NCBI GenBank assembly: GCA_902782785.1
Contig: CACZOH010000304.1
Span: 1 to 7,139 of the forward strand
DNA from: an uncultured Ruminococcus sp.
Lineage (GTDB): Bacteria; Bacillota; Clostridia; Oscillospirales; CAG-272
DNA length: 7,139 nt
Reading direction: 5' to 3'
Shown here piece by piece: positions 5,350 to 7,139 of this stretch. The notes under the pieces were generated by a model. The model saw only the letters and a list, made by a program, of their open reading frames with translations. It was not told the DNA's origin and searched no databases. The stretch's first letter is position 1. Each line of letters begins with the position of its first letter. The translations under genes were made by a program, and so were the position numbers.

Positions 5350-7139
5350 TTTGCTGTATCACCATATCCTGCCACTCCTTATTCAGGGTGACGAATCGCG
5401 CGTTCCAGCCCGATACGCGAACTGATAAGTTCTGATAATCCCCGGGCTTTTTCTGCGCCTGCTTAAGTATTTCCGCGTCCGCAACGTCCGGCTGCATAAA
5501 GAAGCCGCCCAGCGAAACGAAGCCGCGCAGAAGCGATGCAAGCGCTTCAAGCCCCTCGTCGCCCTTTGTGCAGGACGGGAGAAGCTTTACGTCGAGCGCC
5601 GCGCCGACGGGAAGCTTACAAAGCTCGTTTTTGCAGTACGAACGTATCAGAGCCGTCGCGCCCTGTCTGTCCGTACCCGGCGTGGGTGACGCGTTTGCCG
5701 CAAGGATCTCGCCCTTTTTGCGTCCCGACGCGCACGCTAACCTTTGCGGCGACCATTCAAGCTGACGTCCGAACGTGCTGACGCCGCCCGGGAAAATATA
5801 TCCGCTTCTGCCGTTCAAGGAATTGCAGATATCCGCAAAATCGGACAGGAAGCGGCGGCAGATCATATCCGCCCCGTCGTTATCGTTGCCGTAGTATTCA
5901 TATTTATTCAGCGCGTACTGTCTCAGCGGCTCGTCGTTTTCCCAGTTTTCGTTCAATATCTGCATAAGGTCCGTAAAACTCACTTTTTTGTCGTCGAAAA
6001 CAAGCCTTTTTATCGCGTACAGGCTGTTAACCGTATCGGCAAGACCTCCGACGTGAGGGGATATTACGTTATATACCGCACCGCCCTCAAGATACGAGAG
6101 CCCGCGTCCGACGCAGTCCTGCTCGAAAAGCGATATGACGGTACACGGGATATTCTTTTTCCATATCCATACGCCGTCCTCGCATTTTAACATATTGTTC
6201 TGCAAAACCGAGGATAAAAGCCCCTCGCAAAACGCTTTTACGTCAGATAAATACGCGTTATAAAGCCCGTCAAAGCTGTCGAAAACAACGCTTTTATCGT
6301 AGCTTTTAAGCGTTTGTTTCTGTAAGATCTGCAAAAAATCGGTCGGGATATAGCAGAAATTGGTCTTTCCCGGCACCTGCACCTCCCAGCAGCCGTCGTT
6401 TGCAAAACGGCGCGCCTCGCGCAATCCGTAGCCGTATTCCGTCAAGGCTTTTATAACGTTGTCCTCGTCGTAGACGGCGAGAACGCCGCCGCCGAGCCGC
6501 ATCACCTCAGCGACGCGGTAAACAAGCTTTTCGGGGCTGTTTTTGCTCAACCGCACCGTAGTCGGAAAATCGCTTATTCCGAGCTCCTCGATGATATCGA
6601 GGATAAGATACGTGACGGGATTCGTTATATCTTTTCCGTCCTCGTCGATACCCGCGATGACGAGATTCTGATAATGCTGGGCGTCGCCCGAGCCGTAATC
6701 GCCGCCGCAGATCCACTCGCAGCCTTTTATGAAAAAGTGAGCCAGGATCTCACGCGCGCGGTCGTTTGTCAGTATTCCCTTTTCAATATCCGCTTTGTAG
6801 AACGGATACAAAAACTTGTCTATCCGTCCGATGCCGGGCCAGTTGCCGCAAAGACGCAGGAACGCAAACGTAAACCATATGCTCTGCACCGCTTCATAAA
6901 ACGACGCGGCGGGCTTGCAGGGGACGTTACAAAGGTTGTTGTAATTGTCCGTATAGCCTTTTTCTTTCAGCGCTTCGAGGTATCTTTTGTGCCAGATATC
7001 GAACGCGTCAAGACAGTTTAAGCAGCTTTTTGCAAACTCCTCTTTGTCCGTACCTTTGTATTTTTCGTAAGACGCCGCGGCTTTTTCTTTTATACTGTCG
7101 ACGCCGTAAAAAACCACCGTTTCAAAATCCGCGGTCAGA
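5327..7139 (-). CDS. Glycyl radical enzyme, non-PFL type (eliminase/dehydratase-like), N-terminus outside window
   Basis: The frame is open through the right edge, so 603 C-terminal residues are seen of a protein usually near 800; a GTG at 7117 is therefore internal. Numbering from the first visible codon: SFYEAVQSIWF (about 79-89), GRIDKFLYPFY (104-114), NLVIAGIDEDGKD (158-170), the active-site loop NDGCWEVQVPGKT with Cys250 and Glu252, and an ASGRKKGEILAAN...SPTPGTDRQG block (about 470-495). The radical motif RVSGWNARF has Gly577, 26 residues from the end, as is usual. PFL has adjacent cysteines at the active site; the Cys-x-Glu arrangement and VQVPGKT instead resemble glycerol/diol dehydratase, choline lyase and related enzymes, where Glu acts as base. 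Substrate unknown: Trp251 after the Cys and Val in place of the common Pro after Glu are unusual. The tail ends ECGCGY. It is followed directly by its activase in one operon; the promoter lies beyond the window. Confidence 0.93.
   Translation of the reverse strand, partial: LTADFETVVFYGVDSIKEKAAASYEKYKGTDKEEFAKSCLNCLDAFDIWHKRYLEALKEKGYTDNYNNLCNVPCKPAASFYEAVQSIWFTFAFLRLCGNWPGIGRIDKFLYPFYKADIEKGILTNDRAREILAHFFIKGCEWICGGDYGSGDAQHYQNLVIAGIDEDGKDITNPVTYLILDIIEELGISDFPTTVRLSKNSPEKLVYRVAEVMRLGGGVLAVYDEDNVIKALTEYGYGLREARRFANDGCWEVQVPGKTNFCYIPTDFLQILQKQTLKSYDKSVVFDSFDGLYNAYLSDVKAFCEGLLSSVLQNNMLKCEDGVWIWKKNIPCTVISLFEQDCVGRGLSYLEGGAVYNVISPHVGGLADTVNSLYAIKRLVFDDKKVSFTDLMQILNENWENDEPLRQYALNKYEYYGNDNDGADMICRRFLSDFADICNSLNGRSGYIFPGGVSTFGRQLEWSPQRLACASGRKKGEILAANASPTPGTDRQGATALIRSYCKNELCKLPVGAALDVKLLPSCTKGDEGLEALASLLRGFVSLGGFFMQPDVADAEILKQAQKKPGDYQNLSVRVSGWNARFVTLNKEWQDMVIQQNECGCGY

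Noticed and set aside
7115..7117. GTG as the start codon of the glycyl radical enzyme
   Set aside because: The frame remains open upstream to the window edge (L-T-A-D-F-E-T), and the protein would be about 200 residues shorter than the family, so the gene is truncated by the window rather than starting here.
4468..7139. Pyruvate formate-lyase and PFL activase (pflB/pflA)
   Set aside because: The enzyme has a Cys-x-Glu loop rather than the Cys-Cys pair of PFL, and the activase carries a ferredoxin insert that PFL activase lacks.

Overview
This window looks like chromosomal DNA from a strictly anaerobic, Gram-positive bacterium of the class Clostridia, probably an uncultured gut-type lineage. 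Four things point that way: an oxygen-sensitive glycyl radical enzyme (GRE) with its activase, a CotH-family protein next to a lipoprotein, a single-span PrsA/SurA-like protein with no sign of an outer membrane, and frequent ATA isoleucine codons at roughly balanced base composition. The assignment is an inference from gene content; no species can be named.

Left part (1-2641, + strand): a compact set of three genes. The 3' part of a CotH-like protein kinase gene enters from the left edge. It overlaps by 4 bases (ATGA) a lipoprotein gene with a PsbP/DcrB-like domain. Two bases after that comes a full-length NifS/IscS-type cysteine desulfurase. The spacing suggests one transcript.

Middle (2642-4434, + strand): a 155-bp gap holds an extended -10 promoter overlapped by a perfect 6-2-6 inverted repeat, a candidate operator. 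A short leader with small hairpins and a purine-rich ribosome binding site follows. It drives a 545-residue membrane-anchored PrsA/SurA-like protein with two degenerate parvulin-like domains and an Ala/Lys/Glu-rich helical insert that carries an internal duplication.

Right part (4468-7139, - strand): a convergent operon with a glycyl radical enzyme (N-terminus beyond the right edge) followed by its radical-SAM activating enzyme, overlapping by 23 bases. The GRE has a Cys-x-Glu active site and a C-terminal glycyl radical motif, so it is not a pyruvate formate-lyase; its substrate is unknown. A GC-rich hairpin with a T-tract lies between the two convergent genes and extends into the end of the activase CDS, probably terminating both directions.

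The strongest candidate for something undescribed is the GRE/activase pair. It has a GCWE active-site loop, a Cys-rich C-terminal tail and an activase with an altered ferredoxin motif. The cysteine desulfurase could in principle feed Fe-S assembly for the activase, but nothing in the window links them beyond proximity.
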